Shown here one piece after another: positions 34,827 to 44,165 of a DNA stretch of 64,000 nt. Within the stretch, counting starts at the first letter, position 1. Each line of letters opens with the position of its first letter. The translations under genes were made by a program, and so were the position numbers. Origin of the DNA: Pseudonocardia oceani (lineage in GTDB: Bacteria; Actinomycetota; Actinomycetes; Mycobacteriales; Pseudonocardiaceae); NCBI RefSeq assembly GCF_019263585.2, contig NZ_JADQDF010000001.1, forward strand, positions 124,001 through 188,000, written 5' to 3'. Below the pieces are notes generated by a model, which saw only the letters and a list, made by a program, of their open reading frames with translations, ran no database searches and was not told the DNA's origin.

Positions 34827-35011
34827 GCGCCCATCGGACCAGGTCCGGCGGCATGGATCAAGGCCGGGCCCGGTGCGGCGCCGGGCCGGGCGGGGCTGGA
34901 GTGCACGAACTGGCGCGATCCGGTGCCCGCGGTGGTGCCTGCGAGCGGCCGAGCGGTCCTACTGTCGCCGGGAGCGGGGCCACCGGGCCCCGGCGGAATG
35001 GGAGGTGCCGG

Positions 35012-35995
35012 ATGGGTCCGCAGCGTCCGTCGGCGCCGGTGGCACCGGTGCGGCACCTCGTCGCGGCCGCCGAGACCGGCGACGGGGCGCGGTTCGCGAC
35101 CCTGCTCGCCGAGGCGTCCGCCCCGGTCCGCGTGCGCCCGCTGACCGACGGCGTGTTCCACAGCGCCGTGCGCAGCGCCGCCGCGGGCGACGTCCGCGTC
35201 TCGGTGGTGAGCGGCAGCCCGTGCACCGTGACGCGCGGGCTGGACCTGATCGCCACCGGCGACCCCGGGGTGCTGGTCGTGGCGCTGCCGCGGACCGGGC
35301 GGGCCGAGGTCGAGCAGGACGGGCGCCGCTGCCTCGTCGGGCCGGGCGGCCTGGTCAACTATGTCACCTCGCGGCCGTACGAGGTGACGTTCCGCGAGGC
35401 CTACGAGATGGTCGTCGTCTCGATCCCGCTGACGGCGCTGGGCGCGCACGCCGACACCCTCGCCGGCCGTACGGCCGTCGCGGTCACCACGGACACGGGC
35501 CCCCGCGACGTGGTGGCGACGCTGTTCGGCACGCTCGCCGCGAAGATCGACGGCTGCACCGCGGGCGAGGCGAGCTGCAGCACGGAGTACCTCGCGGACG
35601 CGATCGTCTCGCTGGCCATCGCGGAGCTGGTCGACATCCCGCCGCAGGGAGCGGGCGACGACCTCGCCGACCGCGTGCTCGCCCACTGCCTCGCGCACCT
35701 GTCCGACCCCGGCCTCACCGTCGAGTCGGTCGCCCGCGCGCACGCGGTGTCGGTGCGGTACCTGCACAAGGTCCTCGCACCGCGCGAGATCACGCTGTCG
35801 GCCTGGATCCGCACGCAGCGCCTCGAGCGCATCTGCCGCGACCTCGCCGACGAGTCGCTGCGCGGGCGCACGGCGTCCGCCGTCGCGGCGCGCTGGGGCC
35901 TGACCGACGCGCGGCACCTGAGCCGCGCGCTGCGGGCCGAGTTCGGCACGACCGCGACCGAGATCCGCCGGTCCGGGCGCCGCGCGGCCGGCTGA
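35012..35995 (+). CDS. AraC-family transcriptional regulator
   Basis: A 327-residue regulator. N-terminal ~190 residues form an AraC-binding-domain-like (AraC_binding_2) cupin region (CTVTRGLDLIATGDPGVLVV, VGPGGLVNYVTSRPYEVTF). C-terminal AraC double HTH is seen in LTVESVARAHAVSVRYLHKVL and ADARHLSRALRAEFGTTATE. ATG at 35012 has GGAGG seven bases upstream. Directly before an SDR gene, its likely target. Confidence 0.9.
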   Translation: MGPQRPSAPVAPVRHLVAAAETGDGARFATLLAEASAPVRVRPLTDGVFHSAVRSAAAGDVRVSVVSGSPCTVTRGLDLIATGDPGVLVVALPRTGRAEVEQDGRRCLVGPGGLVNYVTSRPYEVTFREAYEMVVVSIPLTALGAHADTLAGRTAVAVTTDTGPRDVVATLFGTLAAKIDGCTAGEASCSTEYLADAIVSLAIAELVDIPPQGAGDDLADRVLAHCLAHLSDPGLTVESVARAHAVSVRYLHKVLAPREITLSAWIRTQRLERICRDLADESLRGRTASAVAARWGLTDARHLSRALRAEFGTTATEIRRSGRRAAG

Positions 35996-36055
35996 CCCAC
36001 CCGCCCGCCGGACCCGGCGGACGGCCGCACCAGCAGAGTCCACTGTGGAGGAAGC

Positions 36056-36775
36056 ATGTCCGTCGTTACGAGTGAGCAGAAGGTCGCGATCGTCACGGGG
36101 GCGTCGCGCGGCATCGGTGCCGGCGTCGTGGAGGGCTACCGCAAGCACGGGTACGCCGTCGTCGCGACGTCGCGGTCGATCGCCGCGTCCGACGACCCGC
36201 AGGTGCTCACGGTCGCCGGCGACCTGGCCGACCCCGCGACCGCGGGCCGCGTCGTCGACGCCGCACTGGAGCGGTTCGGCCGCGTCGACACGCTCGTCAA
36301 CAACGCCGGGGTCTTCATCGCCAAGCCGTTCACCGCCTGCACCGACGACGACCTCGCCACCGCGGTCGCGCTCAACCTGACCGGCTTCTTCCGCATCACG
36401 CAGCGGGCGGTCGCGGCCATGCTCGAGCGCGGCTCGGGGCACGTCGTCACCGTCACGACCTCGCTCGTCGACCACGCCCTGAGCGTGGTGCCCTCGGTGC
36501 TCGCGTCGCTGACCAAGGGCGGCCTGGACGCCGCGACGCGGTCGCTGGCGATCGAACTCGCCGGTTCGGGCGTGCGGGTGAACGCCCTGTCGCCGGGCAT
36601 CATCAAGACGCCGATGCACCCCGTCGAGGCCCACGGCGCCTACGCCGGGCTGCACCCGCTGGGGCGGATGGGCGAGGTCGAGGAGATCGTCCACGGCGTG
36701 CTCTACCTCGAGACGGCGGCGTTCGTGACGGGCGAGACGCTGCACGTCGACGGCGGCCAGAGCGCGGGGCACTGA
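36056..36775 (+). CDS. SDR-family protein lacking the catalytic Tyr
   Basis: A 239-residue SDR: VAIVTGASRGIGAGVVEG, LVNNAGVFIAKPF, TVTTSLVDHALS, then SVLASLTKGGLDAAT where the YxxxK Tyr is Ala (LASLTK) but Lys remains; GETLHVDGGQSAGH at the end. Activity may depend on another residue. ATG at 36056. The 5' region has a small palindrome TCCACTGTGGA (36039-36049) that overlaps the Shine-Dalgarno GGAGG, which could permit translational or operator control. Confidence 0.82.
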   Translation: MSVVTSEQKVAIVTGASRGIGAGVVEGYRKHGYAVVATSRSIAASDDPQVLTVAGDLADPATAGRVVDAALERFGRVDTLVNNAGVFIAKPFTACTDDDLATAVALNLTGFFRITQRAVAAMLERGSGHVVTVTTSLVDHALSVVPSVLASLTKGGLDAATRSLAIELAGSGVRVNALSPGIIKTPMHPVEAHGAYAGLHPLGRMGEVEEIVHGVLYLETAAFVTGETLHVDGGQSAGH

Positions 36776-36777
36776 GC

Positions 36778-37359
36778 GTGCCCACCCCGACCGATCTCCT
36801 CGACGAGCAACGGGCCCTGCGCGCCACGGCCGGGGAGTTCGCCGGCGACGCGCTTCCCCGCGTCCGCGAGGTCACCGACCCGCTGGCCACCGCCACCGAG
36901 GGGGACCGCGCGACGCGGCCGTTCTCCGAGCAGATGGTGGCCGCCGGGTCGACCCGCTCGGGACCGCGCACACCTGTTCCCCCGGTTCTCGATCGTCGAC
37001 GTGCGGGTGCCGGCCGCGAACCTCCTCGGCGGGGTCGGCGACGGCCTGGGCGTCGTCGGCGCCGCGTTCGGGGGCGCCCTGATCGGGGCGTGCGCGACGG
37101 GCGTCATGCGGGTCGCCTTCGGACGTCGCGCTGCGCTTCGCCCGCGGCGACCGGCGAGGCGGCCGCGTCCCGGCGATCGACGACCAGGGCGCCGGGTTCG
37201 CGCTGGTACCACCTGTCCCTCGCCGGCCTGGTCCCGGACGCCCTCGCCTACCCGCTGTTCAGCGGCGGTAACACCGCCTTCCGCCGCCGGCTGCAGGCCC
37301 TGCTCGCCGTCCCCGACCACGACCTGTGGTGCACGGTCGACGCCGGATCCGCGCCTGCG
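36778..37359 (+). pseudogene. Acyl-CoA dehydrogenase, decayed
   Basis: Three pieces in different frames. N-terminal LLDEQRALRATAGEFAGDAL at the start; then, after a large internal loss, VRVPAANLLGGVGDGLGVVG near 37004; then RFARGDRRGGRVPAIDDQG; then a C-terminal PLFSGGNTAFRRRLQALLAV resembling LFDGGNxGVRRRQLHALL. The central substrate-binding part is missing and at least three frameshifts are needed. Non-functional remnant, 3 bp after the SDR. It ends at the stop of the convergent histidine kinase gene. Confidence 0.7.
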
Positions 37360-38459
37360 TCAGCGGGGCGGGGCGGGCGGCAGCTCCACCACGACGCGGA
37401 GCCCGCCGCCCTCGCGCGGGGCCAGGGTGAGGGTGCCGCCGTGCGCGCGGGCGATGCTCGCGACGATGGCCAGGCCGAGACCGGCGCCCGCGTGGTGGGT
37501 GCGGGTGCGCTCGGCGCCGCGCTGGAACGGCTCGACGAGGGTGGCGACGACCTGCGGCGCCAGCACCGCGCCGGTGTTCTCGACGGTGAGCACCGCGCCG
37601 CCGGGGCGGGTGCCGGTGCGGACGTCCACGGTCCCCCGCTCCGCGTTGTGGACGATCGCGTTGTCGACCAGGTTCGTCGTCATCTGCAGCAGCAGGGCGG
37701 GCGAGCCGGTGGTGGGGGCGGCGTCGCCCGTGGTCGCGACCGTGACGCCGCGCTCCTCCGCGAACGGCAGCAGCGTCTCGGTGGCCTCCTCCGCGAGCAG
37801 CGACAGGTCCACCTCCTCGCGGCCGAACGAGCCCTGATCGGCGCGGCTGAGCAGGAGCAGGGCCTCGGTGAGCTCGATCGCCCGGGCGTTGACGACGTGC
37901 AGGCGCTCGACCAGCTCGGCGGTGTCGCTCCGCGGGGTGTCGCGGCCGGTGTCGCCGCGCGCGACGTCGAGCAGCGCCTGCGTGATCGCCAGCGGGGTGC
38001 GCAGCTCGTGGGAGGCGTTGGCGGCGAACCGCTGCTGCTCGGCGACGTGCGCCTCCAACTGCGCGAGCATGGCGTCGAAGGAGTCGGCGAGCCGGCGGAA
38101 CTCGTCGTCGCGGCCCTCCAGCCGGATGCGGTGCGCCAGCGACCCGTCGGCGGCCCGGCGGGTGGCGTCGGTGATCCGGGTGAGCGGGGCGAGCATGCGC
38201 CCGGCGAGGACCCACCCGCCGAGCAGGCCGAACAGCAGCAGGAAGGCCAGCACGGTCGCGGCCCTCGGCGCGAAGGCGCGCTGCAGGTCCGAGCGCGACG
38301 GGATGAACAGGCCCGGCGTCCCGGGCGACCCGGACGGCACCGGGCTGACGATCACCTCGGGCACGTAGCGCAGCAGGAACACCCACACCACCGCGAGCAG
38401 CAGGGCGCCGGCGACCATGAGGAACCCGGCGTAGCTGAGGGTGAGCTTGAGCCGGACGC

Positions 38460-38481
<22 letters not shown>
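37360..38481 (-). CDS. Sensor histidine kinase (OmpR type)
   Basis: A 373-residue kinase. TM1 ~14-37 (LTLSYAGFLMVAGALLLAVV) and TM2 ~73-95 flank a short ~35-residue external loop. HAMP-like region follows (LAPLTRITDATRRAADGSL), phosphoacceptor His in AANASHELRTPLAIT, N-box NLVDNAIVHN, G1-like VENTGAV (Asp replaced by Asn), and G2 HHAGAGLGLAIV. GTG start at 38481 overlaps the response regulator by 22 bp. Signal unknown; the small sensor loop suggests membrane or direct-protein sensing. Confidence 0.9.
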
Positions 38482-39170
<689 letters not shown>

Positions 39171-39199
39171 GAGGGTCCCGATGCTAGGGGCCGGGACCT

Positions 39200-39237
39200 G
39201 TCGTCGGCGTATCGGAAACCGCATACGCCCCGACGAC
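39200..39237. promoter_or_regulatory. Large inverted repeat at the two-component promoter
   Basis: GTCGTCGG-CGTAT (39200-39212) and its complement ATACG-CC-CCGACGAC (39223-39237, one 2-base bulge) flank a 10-bp centre. It sits between the divergent response regulator (start 39170) and the small protein (start 39261). Confidence 0.55.
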
Positions 39238-39260
39238 GCCCGGCGGCCTGCACCGGACCT

Positions 39261-39551
39261 ATGACCAGCACCTCACCGCCGCGACGGGCACCGTGGGCGA
39301 CGGTCGCCGTCGGAGGCCGCGGCGCCGTGGCCGTGGCCGTGGTCCTCGCCCTGACCCCGTCGACCACAGCCCCTCCTTCCCCCGGCCCGCTCGCCGCCAC
39401 CGACCGGCTGTCCGAGCACGGCGCCGAGCACGGGCTGTGCCGCGTCTACGCCAACGAGCCCTGGCACCACGAGCTGCGCCCCGACGCCGTCGAGCACGGC
39501 TGCCCGCCGCCGTACCCCGACCCGACGCACGACCCCCGGACGCAGCGGTGA
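39261..39551 (+). CDS. Small exported or membrane-anchored protein
   Basis: A 96-residue protein of unknown function: Arg-containing N-terminus, one hydrophobic segment ~15-36 (VAVGGRGAVAVAVVLALTP), Pro-rich linker, and a polar domain with two Cys and several His (CRVYANEPWHHELR, EHGCPPPYPDPTHDP). Cys/His content suggests metal or disulfide binding. It faces the two-component system and may be its regulated output. Confidence 0.55.
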   Translation: MTSTSPPRRAPWATVAVGGRGAVAVAVVLALTPSTTAPPSPGPLAATDRLSEHGAEHGLCRVYANEPWHHELRPDAVEHGCPPPYPDPTHDPRTQR

Positions 39552-39603
39552 CCGAGCGGGAACGGATACGTTCTCGCAACACCGCTGCGGATGGGATGGC
39601 CGC

Positions 39604-40314
39604 ATGACCCTGTCCGCCACCCCGCCCGTGTCCGCCACCCCGCCCCTGTCCGCCACCCCGCCCCTGTCCGCCCGGCCCCGCCGCGGGCCGGTCGTGCCCC
39701 TCGCCCTGGCGGTCCTCGCCGTGGCCGCCCTCGCGTACCTCCTGCGCCGCCCGCTCCTGATGGCCGCCCCCACCTGCCTGGCCGGGCGGTGGAGCGGCTG
39801 CGGCGACACCCTCAACGGCATCGCGCTGATGACGCTGGCCGCGCTGCCGCCCGCCGTGCTCGTGGCCTGGCTGCGGGCCCGGCGCCGGCTGGCCGCCGGG
39901 ATCGCCGCGGCGTGGCGGCTGTCGACGGCGGAGGTGGGGATGGTCGTCGGGACCGTGCCGCTGGTGTGGATGACGCTGCTGCCGGGATCCGGGGCCGGCG
40001 TCGTGCCCGGCCGCGTGAGCCTGGTACCGCTGCAGGACCTGGTGACGATGGGGACGTTGGGGATCGTCGGCAACCTGCTGCTCTTCGCGGCGCTGGGCTT
40101 CTTCGCCCCGATCCGGTTCGCGGCCCTGGCGTCCGCGCCGCGGGTCCTGGCGCTCGCGGCGGCCTGCTCCTTGCTGGTCGAGACGGCGCAGTACGTCCTG
40201 CAGCTGGACCGGGTGTCGTCGGTGGACGACGTGCTGCTCAACGCCCTGGGCGCCGTCCCCGCCGCCCTGGCGTCCAGGAGGTGGTGGCGGACGGGCGCCG
40301 TGCCGGCGCGCTGA
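39604..40314 (+). CDS. VanZ-like membrane protein
   Basis: A 236-residue membrane protein with a VanZ-like domain: about four to five helices, and the family pattern NLLLFAALGFFAPIRF then LVETAQYVLQLDRVSSVDD-VLLNALGA, where the Glu and Asp-Val-x-x-Asn are conserved. The N-terminus (3-24) is an 18-bp coding tandem repeat (LSATPP units). VanZ relatives can affect teicoplanin resistance, but most homologs have unknown roles. Confidence 0.82.
   Translation: MTLSATPPVSATPPLSATPPLSARPRRGPVVPLALAVLAVAALAYLLRRPLLMAAPTCLAGRWSGCGDTLNGIALMTLAALPPAVLVAWLRARRRLAAGIAAAWRLSTAEVGMVVGTVPLVWMTLLPGSGAGVVPGRVSLVPLQDLVTMGTLGIVGNLLLFAALGFFAPIRFAALASAPRVLALAAACSLLVETAQYVLQLDRVSSVDDVLLNALGAVPAALASRRWWRTGAVPAR
39610..39672 (+). 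repeat. 18-bp coding tandem repeat (LSATPP)
   Basis: Units at 39610-39627, 39628-39645 and 39646-39663, plus a partial fourth, encode (L/V)SATPP. In-frame with the VanZ-like gene, so unit number can vary without frameshift. Confidence 0.8.
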
Positions 40315-40358
40315 GGCGACTGCGGGGCTGCGTGTCCGCTCCCCGCGCGCTCGCCAGG

Positions 40359-40782
40359 TTCCCGCGCGCCGAACAAGCTCCCGCGCACCCCCGGGGCCAC
40401 GCGGGAGCAGGAACCGCGCGCGGCAACCGAGAACGCGCGCGGGAACGACCCGCACGCGTTCCGCGGAACGCGCGTCCGCGTCGGCGTCGGCGGTAAGCCG
40501 AGCGCAGCGCGTGCAAGGGGAGCGCCTCCGTACCCGGGTGCCCAGCAGCGAGTCGCCACCGGCGGAGGCGCGGCCCGGAGCGCGTTCCGCGGAACGCACC
40601 GGCGGTGTCCGGGTCCCGGCAGGCGCGTTCCGCGGAACGCGCCGCTCTCGGCTTCCCGCGCACCGATCAGGCTCCCGCGCGCCCCCGGGGCCCCGCGGGA
40701 GCAGGAAAACCGCGCGGCAACCGGGAACGCGCGCCGGAGCCGCCCGCCGAACGTCCGCACAGCGCGTTCCGCGGAACGCGCA
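40359..40782. repeat. Repeat-rich spacer with four copies of a perfect 16-bp palindrome
   Basis: GCGTTCCGCGGAACGC occurs at 40456-40471, 40582-40597, 40625-40640 and 40764-40779. Two longer diverged copies of a ~115-bp unit (40359-40472 and 40651-40781) each end in the palindrome and share CTCCCGCGC, CCCCCGGGGCC, GCGGGAGCAGGAA and CGCGGCAACC. No gene is seen in 40315-40838. Likely a dispersed, possibly mobile, intergenic repeat family. Confidence 0.75.
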
Positions 40783-40838
40783 CCCCCCGCGGCGAGCGGG
40801 CGCGGCACCCCGCCCACCGGCGGGCGGGCGCAAGCCCG

Positions 40839-41480
40839 TCACGTCCCCTCGACCCGCCCCCGGAACTCCTCGAGGGCCGCGGCGGCCGGGCGGGGGTTCT
40901 CCACCGGCCACCAGTGCCCCACGTCGGCGAGCTCCGCGAACGCCGCCCCGGCCGCCCCCGCCGCCGCGCGGTGCTGGGCGATGGTGCCGCTGGCGGCGTC
41001 GACGTCGTTCATCGCGATCAGGGCGAGGCCGGGGCGCCGGGCGGCGTCGGCGAGCCCGCGGCCCAGGTCCGCCATCACCGGCTGGGCGGCCGAGCGGAGC
41101 AGGGTCAGCACCGCGCGGCCCATACCGTCGTCGAGGCCGGTCGCGACCCGCTCGGCCACGGGGCCGACCATCCCGATCCGCTCCACGACGGCGAGGCGCC
41201 GCTCCAGCGGGCCGCCGTACAGCTCCTTCACCGACTGCTCCCCCACCCCCTCCTGCTGCCACACCTGCGCCCCTCGCGTGCCGGACGCAGTCGGGCGCGA
41301 AGAGGCCCAGCGCGTCGGAGGCCCAGCTGCGGACCGGGTCGGGGCGCCGCATCGCCACGTGCACGACGCGGGCACCGCCCCACTCGTGGCCGACGAGGTC
41401 GACGGGCCGCCCGAACTGCTCGAGGCGGGCGGTCAGCCAGTCGCGGTAGCCGTCGACGGTGGTCGCGCAGCCCTCCGGCG
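40839..41480 (-). pseudogene. Alpha/beta hydrolase, truncated and frameshifted
   Basis: Read on the minus strand, one frame gives TTVDGYRDWLTARLEQFG, DLVGHEWGGARVVHVAMRR (a GHEWGG nucleophile elbow with Glu-Trp rather than Ser) and DALGLFAPD. After a frameshift near 41270-41285 another frame continues QVWQQEGVGEQSVKELYGG to GHWWPVENPRPAAAALEEF. The N-terminal ~50 residues are missing. The final His-containing GHWWPVE is the typical catalytic-His end. Non-functional as read. Confidence 0.65.
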
Positions 41481-41513
41481 CGGGTGCGCCGAAACCGGGC
41501 GGGGACTCGCGTG

Positions 41514-41527
41514 TACGTATGCACGTA
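41514..41527. promoter_or_regulatory. Inverted repeat TACGT-N4-ACGTA
   Basis: TACGTATGCACGTA lies between the TetR stop region and the decayed hydrolase. Similar GTACGTGTAC occurs at 44193-44202 before the permease start at 44165, so both could be sites of the TetR protein encoded at 41566. Confidence 0.4.
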
Positions 41528-41565
41528 ACAACAGCGCGACGGAGGCCGGTATGCCACGGGGAGCG

Positions 41566-42174
41566 TCAGGAGGTGGCGGCGAACGCGGTGCGCACCGTGC
41601 GCACCGCCTCCCGGATGAGGGCGGGTTCGTCGTCGACGGGGGGCGTCGCGACGAACTGCAGGCCGGCCCCGCGCAGCAGCGCCATGAGCACCGACCCGGC
41701 GGCGTCCGGGTCGGCGTCGGACCGTACGGACCCGTCGGCCACTCCCCCGCGGACCGCGTCGCGCAGGTACAGGCGGAACTCCTCGTCGCGCCGGGCGAAC
41801 AGCGGCGCGACCACCGGGTCCGCCGCCGCCGCCTCCATCCACAGCTGCAGGAACGCGCGGGTCGTCACCGAGCCGCCGGACACCGCCCGCAGGTAGGACT
41901 CCACGATCCCCACGAGGTGCTCGAGCCCGTTGCCCGCGTACTCGGGCAGGTCGAGCTGCTGGGCGCGGTCCAGGACCGCCTCGACGAGGCGGTCCCGGCT
42001 CCCGAACTGGTGGTAGACGATCCCGCGGCTGTACCCGGCCGCCTCCCCCACCTGCGCGAGCGTCACCGAGCGCGAGCCGGTGCGGGCGATGAGCTCGGTC
42101 GCCGCGTCGAGCACGCGACGGGCGGTCTCGGCCCGCCGCTGCTCCTGGGTCCGGCGCGTGGGGGTGTCGGTCAC
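41566..42174 (-). CDS. TetR-family transcriptional regulator
   Basis: A 202-residue TetR-type repressor. HTH: RRAETARRVLDAATELIARTG, TLAQVGEAAGYSRGIVYHQFGSRDRLV. C-terminal ligand domain ends in EAVRTVRTAFA. GTG start. Same strand and downstream of the permease-UspA pair (90-bp gap), upstream of the decayed hydrolase. Ligand unknown. Confidence 0.92.
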   Translation of the reverse strand: MTDTPTRRTQEQRRAETARRVLDAATELIARTGSRSVTLAQVGEAAGYSRGIVYHQFGSRDRLVEAVLDRAQQLDLPEYAGNGLEHLVGIVESYLRAVSGGSVTTRAFLQLWMEAAAADPVVAPLFARRDEEFRLYLRDAVRGGVADGSVRSDADPDAAGSVLMALLRGAGLQFVATPPVDDEPALIREAVRTVRTAFAATS

Positions 42175-42263
42175 GTGCTCTCCGGCCGGTCGGTCGTGGC
42201 CGGGCGACGTGCGCCGCGGCGGTGGGCGACGAGCCTACGCGCCGCGCCTGCGGGCCGTCCGGC

Positions 42264-42719
42264 TCAGCTCTCCGCGACCCGCGTCGGCCGGCACACCAGC
42301 ACCGGGCAGGGCGCGGAGTGCTGCACCTTCGAGGCGGTGCTGCCCAGCAGGATGGTCGAGGTGAGGCCGCGGCCGCCGGCGGCCAGGGAGATCAGCGACG
42401 CGCGCACCTCCTCGGCCGCCCGCACGATCTCCGAGGCCGGCGAGCCGCTGCGCACCTGCTTGTGGATCTTCGGACCCCAGCCGTCGAACACCCCGGCCAC
42501 CACCTCGACCGCCGCCTCGGCCTCCTGCTGGAAGCTGAAGTCCGTCGGCTCGGCGTTGCGCCGCCCGGTGAGCTCGTTGGCGAAGGGCACCGCGGCGAAC
42601 GGGCTGACGACGGCCACCACGGTGACATCGGTGATCTCGCGGGAGTCCGCGATCCACCGGAACTGCTCGGCCCCGGCCAGGGAGGCGTGGGACCCGTCGG
42701 TCGCGACGATCACGTGCAT
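42264..42719 (-). CDS. Universal stress protein A family
   Basis: A 151-residue UspA-fold protein. HVIVATDGSHASLAGAEQF at the start and the ATP-loop-like ISLAAGGRGLTSTILLGSTASKVQHSAPCPVLVC (GxxGxxxxxGS) at the end, split here by the family pattern. Probably binds ATP. The permease gene ends 3 bp upstream, so the two are co-transcribed; fusion-free APC/UspA pairs are frequent, with UspA modulating transport. Confidence 0.9.
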   Translation of the reverse strand: MHVIVATDGSHASLAGAEQFRWIADSREITDVTVVAVVSPFAAVPFANELTGRRNAEPTDFSFQQEAEAAVEVVAGVFDGWGPKIHKQVRSGSPASEIVRAAEEVRASLISLAAGGRGLTSTILLGSTASKVQHSAPCPVLVCRPTRVAES

Positions 42720-42722
42720 GGC

Positions 42723-44165
42723 TCAGAGTCCCTTGTCGGTCGTGGCGGCGTCGGCGGCGGGGCTGCCCGGCAGGCGGCCGCGGCCCCCACCCGTGAAGCG
42801 CTGGATGAGGAAGAGGACCAGGCCGACCGCGAGCAGGCCGGCCACCCACAGCAGTGAACCCGGGTCGTCGACGACGGTGTACACCAGCACGACGAGGTTG
42901 CCGGCGATCCCGAGGATGAGCAGCGGCGTGTTGGCGCGGTAGGTGTCGGGCGTCTCGTCCTGCCCCCGCAGCTTGAGGCACGCGACGATCACCAGCGCGT
43001 AGATGAACAGCAGGAACACCACGGTGATGGTGGCCAGCCGGTCGACGATGTCGAGGTCGGACCCCGTCAGCTGGATCAGCGCGCCGATCAGCAGCAGCAG
43101 GCCCACGATCCCGGCGCCGAACAGCAGCGCCACGTAGGGGCTGCGGCGGGTGGGGTGGACCTTGGCGAAGACGCCGGGCACGACGTCCTCGCGGGCCATC
43201 CCGTAGAGGATCCGGGACTGCGCGACGACGGTGACGAGCGCGGTGTTGCTGATCGCGATCATGGCGATCAGGCCGAACACCACGAGCATGACGCCCACCG
43301 AGATGGGCAGGATCCCCGCGCGGATCACCTCGAGCAGCGTGTTGCCGGCCAGGACGTCGATCGGCACGGCCAGCGCGGAGGCCAGCGAGACCAGCACGTA
43401 GACCACGCCCGCCGTGAGCATGCCGCCGATCAGGGCCCGCGGGAAAGCCCGCGACGGGTCGATCGTCTCCTCCGCCACGTTGGCCGCGTTCTCGAACCCG
43501 GTCATCGCGAAGAAGGCGAGCGAGACGCCGGCCACGACCGCGATCGCCTGGCTGCCCACGCCGCCCTCGACGGTGAACTGCGTGAGCACGCTGGGGTCGG
43601 CGATGCCGGAGAACAGCGCGATCAGCCCGATGACCATGATGATGAGCAGGCCGCTGAGCTCGATGAACGTCATGACCACGTTCACCGCAACCGACTCGCT
43701 GATCCCGATCAGGTTGACCAGCGTGATGAGGGCGACGAACACCAGCGCGACGATCAGCGTCGGGATGATCGCGTCCTCGGGCAGCCCGACGACCCCGGCG
43801 AAGTAGCGGACGAAGCCCGACGCCAGCGAGCCGACGGCCGCCATGTTGGCCGACAGCATGCAGATGGTGATGAAGAAGGTCAGGACGGGCGACCGGAACG
43901 CCTTGTTGACGTAGAGCGAGGCCCCGGCGGCCCGCGGGTACTTCGTGACGAGCTCGGCGTAGGCGAGGCCGGTGATCGTGGCGACCGCGACCCCGGCCAG
44001 GAACGCGATCCAGAACGCGCCGCCGACGGCCGCGGCGACCAGGCCGATCAGGACGTAGATGCCCGATCCGAGCACGTCGCCGACCACGTAGAAGTAGAGC
44101 TGCTTGGCGGTGATGGAGCGCTTGAGTCCGTGGTGCTCGAGGGTGGCCTCGGCGGGGTCCGGCAT
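42723..44165 (-). CDS. APC-family amino acid permease
   Basis: A 480-residue, 12-helix transporter of the amino acid-polyamine-organocation superfamily. TM1 has the family GSGIYVLIG motif (VVGDVLGSGIYVLIGLVAAA); TM2-TM3 includes YAELVTKYPRAAGASLYVNKAF; TM6 includes AFFAMTGFENAANVAEET, with the conserved F-x-G-x-E/N-like part. ATG at 44165 taken because GTG/ATG choices upstream are not better. First gene of permease-UspA; substrate probably an amino acid or amine. Confidence 0.92.
   Translation of the reverse strand: MPDPAEATLEHHGLKRSITAKQLYFYVVGDVLGSGIYVLIGLVAAAVGGAFWIAFLAGVAVATITGLAYAELVTKYPRAAGASLYVNKAFRSPVLTFFITICMLSANMAAVGSLASGFVRYFAGVVGLPEDAIIPTLIVALVFVALITLVNLIGISESVAVNVVMTFIELSGLLIIMVIGLIALFSGIADPSVLTQFTVEGGVGSQAIAVVAGVSLAFFAMTGFENAANVAEETIDPSRAFPRALIGGMLTAGVVYVLVSLASALAVPIDVLAGNTLLEVIRAGILPISVGVMLVVFGLIAMIAISNTALVTVVAQSRILYGMAREDVVPGVFAKVHPTRRSPYVALLFGAGIVGLLLLIGALIQLTGSDLDIVDRLATITVVFLLFIYALVIVACLKLRGQDETPDTYRANTPLLILGIAGNLVVLVYTVVDDPGSLLWVAGLLAVGLVLFLIQRFTGGGRGRLPGSPAADAATTDKGL

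Noticed and set aside
40839..41480. Reading the hydrolase fragment as an intact gene by choosing a downstream start
   Set aside because: The nucleophile and C-terminal His are in different frames, and the N-terminal strand is missing, so no single frame makes a complete enzyme.
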